Assembly: GCA_043808585.1 (NCBI GenBank) | Contig: JAZDES010000198.1 | Coordinates: 1-15,632, forward strand | Reading direction: 5' to 3' | Length of the DNA stretch: 15,632 bases | Source of the DNA: CAYVMN01 sp043808585 | GTDB lineage: Bacteria > Desulfobacterota > DSM-4660 > Desulfatiglandales > Desulfatiglandaceae | Shown: positions 13,884 through 15,632 of the stretch, in pieces | Layout of the letters: every line of letters begins with the position of its first letter | Numbering within the stretch: the stretch's first letter is position 1 | The notes under the pieces: generated by a model | Told to the model about the DNA's origin: nothing | Database searches by the model: none | What the model saw: only the letters and a program-made list of their open reading frames with translations | Position numbers and translations under genes: made by a program

Positions 13884-15305
13884 CTATTGCATCACGTGCA
13901 GTTTCATCATGTTTGTCGTTCCCTTCACATTAAGGGGTGTGCCGGCGATTATGGCGATCCTGTCCCCCTTCCTGGCAAGTCTCTGCTCCAGAAGAAGGGC
14001 TTCGACCGTTTGAATCATGTCATCCGTGTCAGTCAAATCTGGTATGACCCTTGCGTTAACGCCCCAGTACAGGGCCAGGCGCCTTTGCACCACCTCGTCA
14101 GGGGGAAAGGCTATAATTGGAACTGAGGGCCTGTATTTGGAAATCAGGGCCGCAGTAAATCCCGACTGAGAAAAGGCCACAATCGCCTTTAACCCGAGGT
14201 CATCTGCCGCCACGCAGGCCGCCTCGGAGATGGCATCGGGAAAATTTGAGGACTTGCGACCATAGAAGGACTTGGGGGCAAAATTGGTCTCTGTCTCCCG
14301 GGCGATCTTCTTCATCATCCGTACGGATTGAACCGGGTACTGTCCTATGGATGTCTCGGCGGACAGCATGACCGCGTCTGTTCCATCCAGTATAGCGTTT
14401 GCCACATCTGAGGTCTCGGCTCGCGTAGGGCGTGGATGATCTGTCATGGACTCGAGCATCTGTGTCGCAGTGATAACCAGTTTCCTTTTTTCATTTGCCA
14501 TTCGGATCATCTTTTTTTGTGCCACCGGGACCTTCTCCGGTGAGAGTTCAACTCCCAAATCCCCCCTTGCCACCATTATTCCCTCACAGGCATCGAGTAT
14601 CCCCTCCAGTTCTTGGAGGGCCTGCGGCTTCTCAATCTTGGCAATGACCGGGATGTCAGCCTTTTTATTCTTGAGGAACCGTTTTAGTGCCCGTACATCT
14701 CTGGCGCTGCGAACAAAGGAAAGGGCGACATAATCCACTCCTGCCTCAATGCCAACCTCCAAGTCCTCCTTATCCTTCTTGGTCAAAGAGGGAATACTAG
14801 TGGTAACGCCGGGAAGATTGATCCCCTTATGCGCACCCAGGACACCGCCGGTAACTACCTTGCAGTAAAGTTGCCTCTTGTCCTTGGACAAGACTGTCAA
14901 CTCGATAAGGCCATCATCTATCAAGATCCTATCTCCCTTTTTGAGATCATTCACAATCCCGCGGTAGGTTGTGGAGATAAGCCCGGCTCCCCCTTTCACT
15001 TTGCGTGTGGTTATGATCCACTCTTGGTTCTTCTTTAGTTCAACCCTTTCGCCTTCAAACTCCCCGGTTCTTATCTTCGGCCCTTGGAGATCCTGAAGAA
15101 TGGCCACCGATTTATCTAACTCCGCTGAGAGTGTCCGGACGGAATGGATCACCTTTTCGTGGCCCTCGTGCGAGCCATGTGAAAAATTCAAGCGCGCCAC
15201 ATCCATACCAGCCATAATGAGCTGTCTCAAAATCCTTTTGGAACTGCTCGCTGGGCCGATGGTACAGACGATCTTTGTGTTTTCACCTTGCATAACACCC
15301 CCCAT
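13884..15305 (-). CDS. pyk: Pyruvate kinase
   Basis: 473 residues, the usual length for a bacterial enzyme without the extra C-terminal PEP-utiliser domain. It converts phosphoenolpyruvate and ADP to pyruvate and ATP in the cytoplasm. Landmarks in order: KIVCTIGPAS (11-20), ARLNFSHGSHEGH (37-49), QDLQGPKIRTG (71-81), the B-domain between about 84 and 170, IAKIEKPQAL with catalytic K223, GIMVARGDLGVE (242-253) with metal-binding Asp249, TATQMLESM (279-287) and PTRAETSDVANAILDGTDAVMLSAETS (293-319). The C-terminal regulatory domain ends in GTTNMMKLHVM. The first ATG at 15305 is used; a second in-frame ATG at 15293, four codons on, is also possible because GGGGGG precedes it. The gene is transcribed away from the right edge, alone. 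Confidence 0.97.
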   Translation of the reverse strand: MGGVMQGENTKIVCTIGPASSSKRILRQLIMAGMDVARLNFSHGSHEGHEKVIHSVRTLSAELDKSVAILQDLQGPKIRTGEFEGERVELKKNQEWIITTRKVKGGAGLISTTYRGIVNDLKKGDRILIDDGLIELTVLSKDKRQLYCKVVTGGVLGAHKGINLPGVTTSIPSLTKKDKEDLEVGIEAGVDYVALSFVRSARDVRALKRFLKNKKADIPVIAKIEKPQALQELEGILDACEGIMVARGDLGVELSPEKVPVAQKKMIRMANEKRKLVITATQMLESMTDHPRPTRAETSDVANAILDGTDAVMLSAETSIGQYPVQSVRMMKKIARETETNFAPKSFYGRKSSNFPDAISEAACVAADDLGLKAIVAFSQSGFTAALISKYRPSVPIIAFPPDEVVQRRLALYWGVNARVIPDLTDTDDMIQTVEALLLEQRLARKGDRIAIIAGTPLNVKGTTNMMKLHVMQ

Positions 15306-15632
15306 CCTAATAGTCCTGACTCTGCAATTTTTCTCTTCGTATCATTTTGGCCTTTTTCCGAGTTCTCGTTTATCCTGGGCAATGGCGGCTCGGAAAACCA
15401 CCATTGTCCCAATTTCAGAGCGCTAAAGTGCTACGTCTCTTCCGGTAACACTTTTGAAAGAAAGGCAGAGGACCGCGAGGGTCTTTTTTCAAAAGGACGT
15501 AAAGGACGGCATCATTTCAAAGAACGGCAGTGAGGTCTTGAACCTCGTTACGGAACAGCCCCATAAGAGGATCTCCCTATGAAGAGCCCTCTCCCCTGCC
15601 TGGCAGAAACTGTATTTAAAGGTAAGGGGGCG
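15306..15632. other. Intergenic region right of pyk, no gene seen
   Basis: Open frames here show no family features and no good ribosome site, except for a frame opening at ATG 15579 (AGAGGA 8-9 bases upstream) that runs off the window after 18 codons and cannot be judged. A 6-bp stem (AGGACC/GGTCTT, one G-T pair, 15469-15485) followed by T residues could be a weak terminator on the plus strand, but nothing upstream on that strand needs one. The pyk promoter must lie at the left end of this stretch, but I could not settle on hexamers. Confidence 0.5.

Noticed and set aside
13864..13889. 7-bp inverted repeat CAATAGA/TCTATTG over the pyk stop codon
   Set aside because: The loop is 12 bases and no T-run follows on the pyk strand, so it does not qualify as a terminator.
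15469..15489. Possible intrinsic terminator
   Set aside because: The stem is only 6 bp with a G-T pair, and no plus-strand gene precedes it within the window.

Overview
The window reads as a chromosomal stretch from a strict or near-strict anaerobe, most plausibly a Desulfobacterota/'Deltaproteobacteria'-type organism. The grounds are a tungsten-type aldehyde:ferredoxin oxidoreductase family enzyme, several 4Fe-4S proteins, a flavodoxin/iron-sulfur-flavoprotein-like oxidoreductase, strong AGGAGG-type ribosome sites and mid GC content. The taxonomic call is an inference from gene content, with no marker gene to prove it. I see no rRNA, tRNA, CRISPR array, transposase or intact insertion sequence.

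Left part (1-3359). The 3' part of a MetE/UROD-like TIM-barrel gene runs in from the left edge. It is followed by a DUF488 gene (+). Three minus-strand genes come next: a small zinc-ribbon protein, a QueG-like double 4Fe-4S protein and a MarR regulator. The MarR gene has a very clear promoter (TTGACA-17-TAAAAT) whose spacer is filled by a perfect 17-bp palindrome, ATCTCAATAATTGAGAT on the coding strand, so it is probably autoregulated.

Centre (3678-6899). Divergent from marR lies a tight operon: AOR-family tungsto-enzyme, a NUDIX hydrolase with a zinc ribbon, and a 2-keto-4-pentenoate hydratase-like enzyme joined by a 4-bp ATGA overlap. This looks like a small uncharacterised carbonyl/acid conversion module. 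Whether MarR controls it is open.

Middle accessory part (6900-9996). An AGGC-rich imperfect hairpin repeat precedes a D-threonine aldolase/D-serine dehydratase-like pseudogene that has lost its middle but kept both ends. Then come a tandem EthD-domain protein, a dispersed-type GC hairpin, a pRiA4b ORF-3-like protein wrapped in zinc-binding modules, and a convergent YgjV-type membrane protein.

Right operon (10003-12605, +). A flavodoxin-fold oxidoreductase with a zinc-ribbon tail, an unrecognised 119-residue protein, a metal-dependent cyclase/kynurenine-formamidase-like hydrolase and a histidine phosphatase lie in one direction with short gaps. The next gene in the same direction (12648 on) is a broken Fe-S protein: a frameshift near 12783-12794, then a premature end, with a probable displaced C-terminal tail up to 13395. 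After it comes a 59-codon remnant of an AAA_14/DUF4143-type ATPase, with Walker A intact, preceded by a 31-bp near-perfect palindrome. A pyruvate kinase gene on the minus strand closes the window. The last 327 bases hold no gene I can support.
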